64,000 nucleotides of DNA from Atherinomorus stipes (GCA_023101725.1 JALJCO010013448.1:248001-312000), one strand, 5' to 3'; shown: positions 46,295 through 61,640, numbered from the stretch's first letter. Program-made: numbers and translations. The notes: generated by a model from the sequence alone, not told the origin.

Positions 46295-47069
46295 CGGATG
46301 GATGCATGCATGGATGGATAGATGCATGATGGATGGATGCATGATGGATGGATGGATGGATGCGTGCATGGATGGATAGATGCATGGTGGATGGATGGAT
46401 GGATGGATGGATGGATGGATGGATGGATGGAGGGATGGATGGATGGATGGATGGATGGATGGATGGATGGATGGAAGGTTGGATGGATGCATGCATGATG
46501 GATGGATGGATGCATGCATGATGGATGGATGCATGGATGGATGGATGGATGGATGGATGGATGGATGGATGCATTATGGATGGATGCATTATGGATGGAT
46601 GGATGGATGGATGGATGGATGGATGGATGGATGGATGCATGCATGGATGGATAGATGCATGATGGATGGATGCATGATGGATGGATGGATGGATGGATGG
46701 ATGGATGGATGGATGGATGCATGCATGGATGGATGCATGATGGATGGATGGATGGATGGATGGATGGATGGATGGATGGATGGATGCATGGATGGATGGA
46801 TGCATGGATGGATGGATGGATGGATGGATGGATGGATGGATGGATGGATGGATGGATGGAGGGATGGATGGATGGATGGATGGATGGATGGATGGATGGA
46901 TGGATGGATGGATGGATGGATGGATGGATGGATGGATGGATGGATGGATGGATGGATGGATGGATGGATGGATGGATGGATGGATGGATGGATGGATGGA
47001 TGGATGGATGGATGGATGGATGGATGGATGGATGCATGGATGGATGGATGGATGGATGGATGGATGGAT
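46295..47069 (+). repeat. (GGAT)n tetranucleotide array, about 775 bp
   Basis: GGAT repeats are interrupted mainly in the left half by GCATGCAT, GCATGATGG and GATAGATGC variants, while about 46800-47030 is nearly pure. Frames up to 302 residues (MDGW, HPSI repeats) on both strands are artefacts. Confidence 0.97.
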
Positions 47070-48734
47070 TTTCCATCACCTCCATCAGTATTAAACTAAG
47101 GATGGAAAGAATCAAACATGAGGAATTCAAGCTGATAACTTCCATCATCTCTCTGACCATTTCAACCAGTTCAACCAGTCCACAGGTGCTTTGTGGACTT
47201 GAAGACGACGTTAAACGTGTCCTTTGGGAGGTCAGTCAGGTGAAATAACCAGTTTTTGTCAGCGGTTACCATGGTGAATCCAGACATCGTGGCTCTGGTG
47301 ATGATGTGTTTTTGTTGTGGCTCCAACTCTGAGTACAGACACTCGGAGTTGACTGAACCGACTCGAAGCAGCTGATCAGGAACAGTTCAGTTCAGAGTGA
47401 GTTAACCCAGAGTTTCTGTTTGCTGAACCTCTGACCTGGAACACCCCGCTAATCTCCTGCCACCTGTGACCCGGTGTTACTACAACTCCAAATGACTCAA
47501 ATAACCAGCTACCTGGGTAATGTTTGACCAGAAAGACCATCAGCTGAGTCTGACTGGACGTTCCAGGATAAGTCCTCTCTACTAGAGAATGACCAGGTGG
47601 TCCTGGACGAGAGACGGGATGCTGAGAGACGAGGCAGACGGAAGAGAGGAGTATAAACCTGCTCGGTAATGTAATGTGGTTAATCACCTTTTAAAAGTCG
47701 CCGTCTGGGAGACAAAGCCAAATATTCAGCGCAATAAGCCGTAAATCAGAGGGAAAAGCAGGGACGAGACCTCTGACGCTGCCTCCAAACAGGTCATGAA
47801 AATGAAGGTTAGAATTGTCCGTGCTGGACCCGTCCGCCGCCTGCCTTCGTGCTGCTTCATGCTGCGTGGCTCCGTGCATCGTGACTTTTATATGGCCTTG
47901 GCTGGTGGCAGGAAGCCTCCTCTGTGGCAGAGCACTAAGCCAAATTGATTAAATGAAGGCCTCTCTCTTTGGAGGTGTCACCCCCACTCTCTACGGCCAA
48001 TCTCTCTAATGGTGTCCCAGCAACCCTGCCACCGCAGACTCAAGGACCAAGGCCAGAGATTTAAGAGATTCAGCGGAGGACCAGGTCACCGGAGGACCGG
48101 ACAACTCCTCGTTTTTGCCCTTCTCACAAACCGGTTGCATCTTACTGGGATAAAAACAGGTGTTGGTGTTCGGTAATTCACATGGACCCGACAGGGAAGG
48201 CTGCGTGGGTTTGTGTTTAAACACAAGTCAGCTGTTCTGGCTCGGACAGCAGGTCAGTCCCGGCCTGGGACTCACATCAGAAACACTTAGCTGGTGTTGA
48301 AAAGGATCCCAGTGTAAACTGGAGGATGACAGTTTATCTGTATCCTGAGATAATGTCACCAATAGAGAAGCACGATGACATCGGCCCGCTGTTAGCTTTA
48401 AAACTGAGTATAAATAAAGGCCAATGCTGTCCAGATAATGACCAATGTAATTAGGTAACATATTGCAGGCAGTTTGGTGAACTTAATCACCTGCAGAACG
48501 CTTTTTTTTTCCTTTTTTAAAATCCATGGGAACAACATTAGGCCACACCCACCATGCAACATTATGACGGACATTTTGCCCAACTAGGTATTTCAGTTAA
48601 ATGACAAATTTCCATCCAGTTGAATTAAATGTCTGTAACTTCAACCTGAAAATGAAATTTATGTAATTCGATCAAAACTGAGATGAGGGGAATACACAGA
48701 ATTGAAACTACAACAGCTAATAATTTACCCAATC
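47070..48734. other. intronic sequence, no gene
   Basis: Mostly single-copy-looking. 48365-48420 (AGAAGCACGATGACATCGGC) looks like the left end of a GATATCGG-type hAT-like element, and 48595-48662 matches the repeat end at 43.2 kb. Confidence 0.4.
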
Positions 48735-49435
48735 TACTGGTCCTCGCCCGGAAAAGGGGGGAGTGTCCTCTCCGGGTCGGGAGTGAGGTCTTGCCCCAGG
48801 TGGAGGAGTTTAAGTATCTCGGGGTCTTGTTCAGGAGTGAGGGAAGGATGGAGCGGGAGATGGACAGACGGATCGGTGCGGCGTCTGCAGTGATGCGGAC
48901 GCTGCATCGGTCCGTCGTGGTGAAGAAGGAGCTGAAGAAGGAGAAGCTCTGAATTTACCGTCCATCTACGTTCCCCCCCTCACCTATGGCCATGAGCTGT
49001 GGGTCATGACCGAAAGAACGAGATCGCGGGAACAAGCGGCTGAAATGAGTTTCCTCCGCAGGGGGGCCGGGTTCTCCCTTAGAGATAGGGGGAGGAGCTC
49101 GGTCATCCAGGGGGGACTCAAAGTAGAGCCGCTGTTCCCCCGTATAGAGAGGAGCCAGATGAGGAGGCTCGGGCATCTGGTCAGGACGCCTCCTGGACGC
49201 CTCCCTGGTGATCCAGGCACGTCCCACCGGGACCAGACCCCGGGGGAGACCCAGGACACGCTGGAGGGACTACGTCTCCCGGCTGGCCTGGGAACGCCTC
49301 GAGATCCCCCCGGATGAGCTGGCAGCTGTGGCCGGGGTGAGGGAAGTCTGGGCTTCCCTGCTTAGGCAGCTGCCCCCGCGACCCGATCCCGGATAAGCGG
49401 AAGAAGACGGTACGATACGGTACTGTAAATAATAA
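48735..49435 (+). mobile_element. RTE-type (Rex3-like) LINE 3' remnant
   Basis: The frame reads ARKRGECPLRVGSEVLPQVE then EFKYLGVLFRSEGRMEREMD, then after a stop and shifts PPLTYGHELWVMTERTRSRE, AAEMSFLRRGAGFSLRDRGR, RLGHLVRTPPGRLPG, RGRPRTRWRDYVSRLAWERL. This is the C-terminal region after the reverse transcriptase of a widespread fish LINE that I place in the RTE clade. It is 5'-truncated and frameshifted. The clade label is less certain than the LINE assignment. Confidence 0.8.
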
Positions 49436-49704
49436 AGTATAATAAAATGGAAGCTGCGGGAGACCAAACCAGACGAGAGCGCACTCTTTCTTTCTTTTTT
49501 AAAAATAAATATCCAACCCATCTTGTGTTTGTCTGCAGCTCGGGCACTCTTAGCACAATGTAAACAGCAAATTTTTTTTTCTACGCTTGTATTATCGGCA
49601 GAGTAGGCGCTGAACATCACAGCTTCTGTAGTGTTGTGTACTTGCATGGACGCGCATCAGGGAAGTAAAATGTTCTGCGGTTTGAGCTTTAAAAAATCTA
49701 CTAA

Positions 49705-50115
49705 ATGATGTAGTTTCCAGTAAATTCTGGACGCTACCCACTCAGGACGATTGGATTACATTGGACTAGCAGTATGGAGGAATATTGACAAGTTTTTGTG
49801 GACTTCTGTGTATCTTTTTGTTTCAAGCGCCAGTGGTTGTAGTTCTCCCTTCATCCACTAGGGGCTGCAAAACAGAGCAAATCCCCACAGATGTAAAAAA
49901 CACCAACTTCACAGCAGAAATAAACATGTTTACAGCAGAAATAAACATGTTTACAGCCTGGTTCAAAAAGTCATTTTAGGTTTAAAAGGTCAAGTTTACC
50001 TTCATGTCACCTGTGAGCGGGTGAATTTTTTTATAACTGATCCGTTTAGATGTTATTTAATCTTGAAATTACACATAATTAGGGGCGTGTCCTTTTGATT
50101 GACAGGCGGCAGATT
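49705..50115 (+). repeat. dispersed repeat (21-bp family), short copy
   Basis: After the 100-bp block shared with 145-246 come CTTCATCCACTAGGGGCTGC, AGCAAATCCCC, about 2.5 units of TTTACAGCAGAAATAAACATG (49905-49958), CCTGGTTCAAAAAGTC, AGGTCAAGTTTACC and GGGCGTGTCCTTTTGATTGA. It stops at about 50110 (CAGGCGGCAGA). Confidence 0.85.
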
Positions 50116-50837
50116 CTCTGATTTCCCGTTTCTGTGGCTTCAGGTAGGAAGGAGGGAGATTACAGCCTTCACTTCTGGACTCTTTAACTCCTCACAGCTT
50201 AATATCATCATTTCAGCCTCAAATAGGTGTCAAAGGCCTCCATCATGTTGTATTTTGTCCAATCATTTATTTCTCCTCAAGGAGTGATGGAGTGCTCTGT
50301 TCTTTTCATTTCATTTCTAACAGATAATTCAGAATGTGATTGGAAAACGTGACGGTTAGGAATGTAAAGTAAACGCAGGCCATCTCAGCGATGGAGGACA
50401 GAAGGTTCATTTTCATAAAGAGTATAACCAGTATCAACATTAATTTAAAGTTTGAGACATTTTCCTGTTACTTCTGAAAGATGAGAACATGGTGAGACAA
50501 CTCTGGCATCTGGATAATTACAGGAAAATTACATTCATTATTATAATTTACATCTCATCTCCAATCCAATTATTAGCAGTTTGACCTGCATAACATGGAA
50601 ATCTAAAACAGGCTCCCAAGACGCCGGCAAAGGCGGGGCTGAGGCCCGACAGCAAATGAGAGGTAGAGTGTGGGACGCTGGGAAAAAACAATCAATATGG
50701 CTGTAAAAGATGAGGATTTTAAAGAGGCGTAATTCCCCCCCCCTCAGAGCGCAGCTGCAATACTTCCACGTCTGACAGCGAGATTACTGCCAGCAATTTG
50801 CTCATCTTCATCTCTGGAGGCATCATCGTCCGTCTGT
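50116..50837. other. intronic sequence, no gene
   Basis: No feature recognised. Confidence 0.4.
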
Positions 50838-51140
50838 ATGATGCCAGTCAGGCCGTCGCTTGGAGTAAAAACAAGGTGGAGGAAGCCCGCACAGCCCGAG
50901 ACCCGGGCACCCAGTAGCCACCCAGAGGCCCGGACCCCAGCCACCCCCCGAAAGGGACGGACATGCATCCCTCAGAGGGTGGCCACAGCCGGAGCCCCCC
51001 GCGGTCTCAAGGCCCAGGCCCCAGCGGACCAAGACCAGCAGCTCCCTACCCCACCGGGCGCCGGCCGCCCCCCGGGTCAGGGACAGCGCGGAGCCCAGGG
51101 CCTAGGCGCCCAGGGGCAGCTCCCCCCCGACCATAGTCCG
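50838..51140 (+). repeat. GC-rich dispersed sequence before a minisatellite
   Basis: CCCGAGACCCGGGCACCC, AGAGGCCCGGACCCCAGCC and CGGTCTCAAGGCCCAGG form a GC-rich block that resembles a common fish repeat, possibly a retroposon 5' region. I cannot name it. It opens the long frame that continues into the next array. Confidence 0.4.
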
Positions 51141-53425
51141 GACTCCTTACCAGAGTCCGATCAGAGTCCAGACCAGAGTCCGATCAGAGTCCAGGCACGA
51201 GTCCAGATCAGAGTCCAGATCAGAGTCCGAACTGAGTCCAGATCAGAGTCCAGATCAGAGTCCGATCAGAGTCCCGACCAGAGTCCGATCAGAGTCCAGA
51301 TCAGAGTCCGATCAGAGTCCAGATCAGAGTCCAGATCAGAGTCCGATCAGAGTCCCGACCAGAGTCCGATCAGAGTCCAGATCAGAGTCCGATCAGAGTC
51401 CCGACCAGAGTCCGATCAGAGTCCAGATCAGAGTCCGATCAGAGTCCAGATCAGAGTCCGATCAGAGTCCAGATCAGAGTCCAGATCAGAGTCCAGATCA
51501 GAGTCCGATCAGAGTCCCGACCAGAGTCCGATCAGAGTCCAGATCAGAGTCCGATCAGAGTCAGATCAGAGTCCGATCAGAGTCCAGATCAGAGTCCAAT
51601 CAGAGTCCCGACCAGAGTCCAGATCAGAGTCCAGATCAGAGTCCAATCAGAGTCCCGACCAGAGTCCGATCAGAGTCCAGATCAGAGTCCGATCAGAGTC
51701 CAGATCAGAGTCCAATCAGAGTCCCGACCAGAGTCCGATCAGAGTCCAGATCAGAGTCCGATCAGAGTCCAGATCAGAGTCCGATCAGAGTCCAGATCAG
51801 AGTCCAATCAGAGTCCCGACCAGAGTCCAGATCAGAGTCCAATCAGAGTCCCGACCAGAGTCCGATCAGAGTCCAGATCAGAGTCCAGATCAGAGTCCCG
51901 ACCAGAGTCCGATCAGAGTCCAGATCAGAGTCCAATCAGAGTCCCGACCAGAGTCCGATCAGAGTCCAGATCAGAGTCCAATCAGAGTCCCGACCAGAGT
52001 CCGATCAAAGTCCAGATCAGAGTCCAGATCAGAGTCCCGACCAGAGTCCGATCAGAGTCCAGATCAGAGTCCAGATCAGAGTCCTGACCAGAGTCCAGAT
52101 CAGAGTCCCGACCAGAGTCCGATCAGAGTCCAGATCAGAGTCCAGATCAGAGTCCGATCAGAGTCCAGATCAGAGTCCAGATCAGAGTCCGATCAGAGTC
52201 CAGATCAGAGTCCAATCAGAGTCCCGACCAGAGTCCAGATCAGAGTCCAGATCAGAGTCCGAACTGAGTCCAGGCACGAGTCCGATCAGAGTCCCAATCA
52301 GAGTCCCGACCAGAGTCCAGATCAGAGTCCAGATCAGAGTCCGATCAGAGTCCAGACCAGAGTCCGATCAGAGTCTAGATCAGAGTCCAGATCAGAGTCC
52401 GAACTGAGTCCAGGCACGAGTCCGATCAGAGTCCAGGCACGAGTCCAGATCAGAGTCCGATCAGAGTCCGATCAGAGTCCCGACCAGAGTCCAGATCAGA
52501 GTCCAGATCAGAGTCCGAACTGAGTCCAGGCACGAGTCCGATCAGAGTCCCAATCAGAGTCCCGACCAGAGTCCAGATCAGAGTCCAGATCAGAGTCCGA
52601 TCAGAGTCCAGACCAGAGTCCGATCAGAGTCTAGATCAGAGTCCAGATCAGAGTCCGAACTGAGTCCAGGCACGAGTCCAGATCAGAGTCCGATCAGAGT
52701 CCAGATCAGAGTCCGATCAGAGTCCAGATCAGAGTCCCGACCGGAGTCCAGATCAGAGTCCAGATCAGAGTCCCGACCAGAGTCCAGATCAGAGTCCGAT
52801 CAGAGTCCAGATCAGAGTCCAATCAGAGTCCGATCAGAGTCCAGGCATGAGTCCGATCAGAGTCCAGATCAGAGTCCAGATCAGAGTCCGATCAGAGTCC
52901 GATCAGAGTCCAGATCAGAGTCCGATCAGAGTCCAGATCAGAGTCCAGATCAGAGTCCAGATCAGAGTCCAATCAGAGTCCAGACCAGAGTCCGATCAGA
53001 GTCCGATCAGAGTCCGATCAGAGTCCAGATCAGAGTCCAGATCAGAGTCCGAACTGAGTCCAGGCACGAGTCCGATCAGAATCCCAATCAGAGTCCCAAC
53101 CAGAGTCCAGATCAGAGTCCAGATCAGAGTCCGATCAGAGTCCAGACCAGAGTCCGATCAGAGTCCAGATCAGAGTCCAGATCAGAGTCCGAACTGAGTC
53201 CAGGCACGAGTCCGATCAGAGTCCCAATCAGAGTCCCGACCAGAGTCCAGATCAGAGTCCAGACCAGAGTCCGATCAGAGTCCAGATCAGAGTCCAGATC
53301 AGAGTCCGAACTGAGTCCAGGCACGAGTCCGATCAGAGTCCGATCAGAGTCCGATCAGAGTCCAGATCAGAGTCCGATCAGAGTCCAGATCAGAGTCCCG
53401 ACCAAAGTCCAGGCACGAGTCCAGA
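51140..53425 (+). repeat. 11/12-bp GATC-rich minisatellite, about 2.3 kb
   Basis: Units are GATCAGAGTCC (11 bp) and AGATCAGAGTCC or CGACCAGAGTCC (12 bp), mixed. A longer block beginning GAACTGAGTCCAGGCACGAG recurs at 52261, 52517, 53051, 53191 and 53308, a higher-order repeat. A degenerate patch of the same motif lies at 53740-53830. The 561-residue QSPDQSPIRVQIRV frame is an artefact. Confidence 0.95.
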
Positions 53426-53534
53426 CCAGGGTCCAGTCTTTACCTGTAACCAGGTTTCAGGTTTGAGGAGCCATTTCTGTCTTTGTCTACATAAATATTC
53501 TGTGTGACAAACTAAAGCAGCATTTCTACGCCGA

Positions 53535-53730
53535 TGATACACGGTACTATAATGAACCACTGTGGACTCTTGAGCAAGGTCCTTAACCCCCACCATCTGC
53601 TCTCCGGGCGCTTTAAATAGCAGCCCCCTGCTCTCAGGTTCAACCTGAGATGGTTAAATGCAGAATTAATTTCCTAATTAGCTCTCTAATTGGGATTAAT
53701 AAAGTATATCTTTATAACAAAGTTAATGTC
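53535..53730 (+). mobile_element. SINE/LINE-tail-like repeat
   Basis: ACCACTGTGGACTC, GAGCAAGGTCCTTAACCCC, CTCTCCGGGCGCTTTAAATA, GATGGTTAAATGCAG and GGGATTAATAAAGTATATC, in that order. It is the plus-strand counterpart of 1-110. The AATAAAGTATATCTT tail is typical of fish retroposons. Confidence 0.65.
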
Positions 53731-53834
53731 CACAGTCAAGACCAGAGTCCCAACCAGAGTCCAGTGTCCTGACCAAAGTCCAGGCCAGAGTCCAGACCAG
53801 AGTCCAGGTCAGTATCCAGAGTCCAGACCAGAGT

Positions 53835-55846
<2,012 letters not shown>

Positions 55847-58800
55847 ACATCAGCCTGGAACTACTTTTTACAGAAGTGTTACTACACGATGGTAAACATC
55901 ACCCTGGAACTACTTTTTATAGACGTGTTACTACGCGATGGTAAACATCACCCTGGAACTACTTTTTATAGACGTGTTACTACACGATGGTAAACATCAC
56001 CCTGGAAATACTTTTTACAGACGTGTTACTACACGATGGTAAACGTCACCCTGGAACTACTTTTTATAGACGTGTTACTACACGATGGTAAACATCACCC
56101 TGGAACTACTTTTTACAGACGTGTTACTACACGATGGTAAAAATCACCCTGGAACTACTTTTTACAGACATTTTACTACACGATGGTAAATGTCACCCTG
56201 GAACTACTTTTTACAGACGTGTTACTACACGATGGTAAACATCACCCTGGAACTACTTTTTACAGACGTGTTACTACACGATGGTAAACGTCACCCTGGA
56301 ACTACTTTTTACAGACGTGTTACTACACGATGATAAACATCACCCTGGAACTACTTTTTACAGACGTGTTACTACACGATGGTAAACGTCACCCTGGAAC
56401 TACTTTTTATACACATGTTACTACACGATGGTAAACGTCACCCTGGAACTACTTTTTACAGACGTGTTACTACACGATGGTAAACATCAGCCTGGAACTA
56501 CTTTTTACAGACGTGTTACTACACGATGGTAAACGTCACCCTGGAAATACTTTTTATACACATGTTACTACACGATGGTAAACGTCACCCTGGAACTACT
56601 TTTTACAGACGTGTTACTACACGATGATAAACATCACCCTGGAACTACTTTTTACAGACGTGTTACTACACGATGGTAAACGTCACCCTGGAACTACTTT
56701 TTATACACATGTTACTACACGATGGTTAACATCACCTTGGAACTACGTTTTAGAGACGTGTCACTACACGATGGTAAACATCACCCTGGAACTACTTTCT
56801 ATGTACGTGTTACTACACGATGGTAAACATCCCCCTGGAACTACTTTTTACAGACGTGTTACTACACGATGGTAAACGTCAACCTGGAACTACTTTTTAC
56901 AGACGTATTACTACACGATGGTAAACATAACCCTGGAACTACTTTTTACAGACGTGTTACTACACGATGGTAAACGTCACCCTGGAACTACTTTTTACAG
57001 ACGTGTTACTACACGATGGTAAACATCACCCTGGAACTACTTTTTACAGACGTGTTACTACACGATGGTAAAAATCACCCTGGAACTACTTTTTACAGAC
57101 ATTTTACTACACGATGGTAAATGTCACCCTGGAACTACTTTTTACAGACGTGTTACTACACGATGGTAAACATCACCCTGGAACTACTTTTTACAGACGT
57201 GTTACTACACGATGGTGAACATCACCCTGGAACTACTTTTTACAGACGTGTTACTACACGATGGTAAACGTCACCCTGGAACTACTTTTTACAGACGTGT
57301 TACTACACGATGGTAAACGTCACCCTGGAACTACTTTTTACAGACGTGTTACTACACGATGATAAACATCACCCTGGAACTACTTTTTACAGACGTGTTA
57401 CTACACGATGGTAAACGTCACCCTGGAACTACTTTTTATACACATGTTACTACACGATGGTTAACATCACCCTGGAACTACTTTTTACAGACGTGTTACT
57501 ACACGATGGTAAACATCACCCTGGAACTACTTTTTACAGACGTGTTACTACACGATGGTAAACATCATCCTGGAAATACTTTTTATACACATGTTACTAC
57601 ACGATGGTAAACGTCACCCTGGAACTACTTTTTACAGACGTGTTACTACACGATGGTAAACGTCAACCTGGAACTACTTTTTACAGACGTATTACTACAC
57701 GATGGTAAACATAACCCTGGAACTACTTTTTACAGACGTGTTACTACACGATGGTAAACATAACCCTGGAACTACTTTTTACAGACGTGTTACTACACGA
57801 TGGTAAACGTCAACCTGGAACTACTTTTTACAGACGTATTACTACACAATGGTAAACATCACCCTGGAACTACTTTTTACAGACATGTTACTACACGATG
57901 GTAAACATCACCCTGGAACTACTTTCTATGTACGTGTTACTACACGATGGTAAACATCCCCCTGGAACTACTTTTTACAGACGTGTTACTACACGATGGT
58001 AAACGTCAACCTGGAACTACTTTTTACAGACGTATTACTACACGATGGTAAACATAACCCTGGAACTACTTTTTACAGACGTGTTACTACACGATGGTAA
58101 ACATAACCCTGGAACTACTTTTTACAGACGTGTTACTACACGATGGTAAACGTCAACCTGGAACTACTTTTTACAGACGTATTACTACACGATGGTAAAC
58201 ATAACCCTGGAACTACTTTTTACAGACGTGTTACTACACGATGGTAAACATCACCCTGGAACTACTTTTTACAGACGTGTTACTACACGATGGTAAACAT
58301 AACCCTGGAACTACTTTTTACAGACGTGTTACTACACGATGGTAAACATAACCCTGGAACTACTTTTTACAGACGTGTTACTACACGATGGTAAACATCA
58401 CCCTGGAACTACTTTTTACAGACGTGTTACTACACGATGGCAAACGTCACCCTGGAACTACTTTTTACAGACCTGTTACTACACGATGGTAAACGTCACC
58501 CTGGAACTACTTTTTATAGACGTGTTACTACACGATGGTAAACGTCACCCTGGAACTACTTTTTATAGACGTGTTACTACACGATGGTAAACATCACCCT
58601 GGAACTACTTTTTATAGACGTGTTAGTACATGATGGTAAAACATCACTCTGGAACTACTTTTTATAGACGTGTTACTACACGATGGTAAACATCACCCTG
58701 GAACTACTTTTTACAGACGTGTTACTACACGATGGTAAACATCACCCTGGAACTACTTTTTACAGACGTGTTACTACACGATGGTAAAAATCACCCTGGA

Positions 58801-59866
58801 ACTACTTTTTACAGACGTGTTACTACACGGTGGTAAACATCACCCTGGAACTACTTTTTACAGACGTGTTACTACACGATGGTAAAAATCACCCTGGAAC
58901 TACTTTTTACAGACGTGTTACTACACGATGGTAAACATCACCCTGGGACTACTTTTTACAGACGTGTCACTACACGATGGTAAACATCACCCTGGAACTA
59001 CTTTTTACAGACGTGTTACTACACGGTGGTAAACATCACCCTGGAACTACTTTTTAATGAGCGTGTTACTACACGATGGTAAACATCACCCTGGAACTAC
59101 TTTTTACAGACGTGTTACTACACAATGGTAAACATCATCCTGGAACTACTTTTTACAGACGTGTTACTACGCGATGGTAAACATCACCCTGGAACTACTT
59201 TTTATAGACGTGTTACTACACGGTGGTAAACATCACCCTGGAACTACTTTTTACAGACGTGTTACTACACGATGGTAAACATCAACCTGGAACTACTTTT
59301 TACATACGTGTCACTACACGATGGTAAACATCAGCCTGGAACTACTTTTTATGGACGTGTTACTACACGATGGTAAACATCACCCTGGAACTACTTTTTA
59401 CAGACGCGTTACTACACGATGGTAAACGTCACCCTGGAACTACTTTTTAAAGACGTGTTACTACACGATGGTAAACATCACCCTGGAACTACTTTTTACA
59501 GACGTGTTACTACACGATGGTAAACGTCACCCTGGAACTACTTTTTACAGACGTGTTACTACACGATGGTAAACGTCACCCTGGAACTACTTTTTACAGA
59601 CGTGTTACTACACGATAGAAAACATCACCCTGGAACTACTTTTTACAGACGTGTTACTACACGATGGTAAACATCACCCTGGAACTACTTTTTACAGACG
59701 TGTTACTACACAATGGTAAACGTCACCCTGGAACTACTTTTTACAGACGTGTGTTACTACACGATGGTAAACATCACCCTGGAACTACTTTTTACAGACG
59801 TGTTACTACACGATGGTAAACATCCCCCTGGAACTACTTTCTATGTACGTGTTGCTGCACGATTGT
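55847..59866 (+). repeat. 49-bp satellite, about 82 units, 4 kb
   Basis: The unit is CCCTGGAACTACTTTTTACA, GACGTGTTACTACACGATGG, TAAACATCA. Rare variants recur at multiples of 49 bp: a GATGATAAACATC unit at about 56330, 56624 and 57359 (offsets 294 and 735), and an ACATTTTACTAC unit at about 56169 and 57100 (931). Single-base length changes appear only towards the right end (about 58640, 59050, 59750). No element flanks were recognised. Confidence 0.97.
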
Positions 59867-59869
59867 TCC

Positions 59870-61090
59870 ATTTTCCTTTGATTTACACGTAACACACGTC
59901 CTGTATGATGTATTTTGTATATTTTTAACGTTTTTACTGTCGTGCGGAGGACGAGGGGCAGCTTTGTGCAGACGTTGGTGCTGATGTCGACTCGTCCTGA
60001 GATATTCATGCTCCTCTGCTGGATGTTCGAGCCAAAGAGTCATTAGTGACAAACTAATCAGGCCTCCCATTCAGATTTATCCGCGAGCGTTCATCCCTCC
60101 GTCTGCCAGCTGCCCGTTTACAGAACTCTTGTTTGTGTTGCAGTAAAATGCGATTTTAAATACATTTCAAATCCCTCTAATTAGGTCCGCTGTTCGGTGC
60201 CCTGCATCCTTTCAGCAGCCACTCCAGAGAACCGTGTTGGTATCTGACATGTTCAGCGAAGCCCATTCACACACCCCCCGTTTCATAATCAAATGAGCCC
60301 GTATTTATCCTGAATTGAATATTTATGGGCTCTTGAAAGTGCTTGTTCATCCCGTTATCCTCCAAAAGACATGAAAAGTTCTCTGTGTTGAGAAATCTGA
60401 GGGTCTTTGTGAAAGCTGGCGGGCAAACACATCAAACTCAGAGAGCCAAACACTAAACCATGAGTTCATAAGCTGATTTCTCATTTCCAGGCGGTACGCA
60501 CGAGCCTTTTTTCCCCTTTCTCTCCTCTTTGCTCGCTCTGTTCTTGATCTGTTCACCAAAAGGTTCAGTTCAATTAATCCCAAACTGAAGTGTGAAGGAG
60601 AGAAAGAGGTTGGGTTTCATTTAAAACGGCTTTGGAGACGTTTGAACTCAGAAGGCCAGATCAGCTGTCGCCGTAATTTGATCATCAGATAATTTTACTG
60701 TTTCATAATGTTTCAGAAAGCTGCAGCTTTGCAGCTATTTGCCAGAATTTCAGAAGTAGAGGAGAGTTTAGGACGGCCGAAAGCTACATGTGAGAGCACG
60801 TCGCGGGAGCGTCTCTGGGGAGGACGGGGACAGATTCAGCCTCCCAGAGACGTTTCTGGGGTAAAATAACGCGTGTTGAGTCGACTCATCTTTCCATCAG
60901 TGACCCGGACCAGAGTACCACCCGATACATGTAGAAATGCGTTTATTTACTCCTGGTTCAACGTATTCATCGACCTTCAGAACCTTTTAATGAGCCGATA
61001 AAGCAGGTGAACATCACACCACATCGCAAAAAAAGAAGCAATAATAATGCCATAATTATTAATAAAGTTTAGAGAAACATCCAAACACCA
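59870..61090. other. intronic sequence, possible conserved non-coding DNA
   Basis: No gene. 60140-60360 is AT-rich and single-copy-looking with TAATTA/ATTTAT-type motifs (CCCTCTAATTAGGTCC, AATATTTATGGGC), the sort of sequence found in intronic enhancers. This is only a suggestion. Confidence 0.3.
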
Positions 61091-61092
61091 CA

Positions 61093-61640
61093 CACTCAAA
61101 AATAGAGGTACCAGTTTGTACCTAAAAGGGTCCAAAGCTTGTTGCTGGGGGGGGGTCCTTTCTGAAAGACATTTCTGTACCTTCATGGTCCATTTTTGTA
61201 CCTTATCAAGCTGTATGAGTTAATAAAGTACAATTAAACCAATTAAAATGAATAAAAGTCAATAAAATAGAGATTATGACAACAATCAAAGATGCTAATA
61301 ATAAATGAATAATTATTATAGAAATATTAGGCCAAACACATATATAATTATACATATAATTATTACTATGATTACTATGAAAATCATAGTATAATAACTA
61401 TAATTATACTACTGTTTAGAAGTACTGCTATTTACAGTTATTGTACAAGCTACACACATTTTTCAATGCTGCAGGTACCCTTAGGGTTGAAATGGTACAA
61501 ATTTGTACTTTATATTACTTTGGACCCTTTTTCATAGTATATAGGTACTTCTGGCCTCATAAAGACCAATATTGTACTTTTGAGAGAACATTTGTAACAC
61601 ATGTACCTACAGGTGCAGGTACCTGGTCCAGAAATTACAG
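61093..61640 (+). mobile_element. CACTC-type DNA element, longer relative
   Basis: CACTCAAAAATAGAGGTACC at 61093, GTCCATTTTTGTACCTTATC, TTAATAAAGTACAATTAAACC and ATAGAAATATTAGGCCAAAC match the reverse complement of 29378-29686. Beyond this it continues with many GGTAC motifs (61470-61625), not present in the short copy. The right terminus is unclear. No transposase frame was seen. Confidence 0.6.

Noticed and set aside
46188..47248. Frames of 200-300 residues ([16 protein letters not shown]) on both strands
   Set aside because: Artefacts of the GGAT tetranucleotide array, equally open on both strands.
50838..52523. 561-residue plus-strand open frame (QSPDQSPIRV repeats)
   Set aside because: It is the translation of an 11/12-bp minisatellite. 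It has no domain, no splice context, and lies in a pard3 intron.
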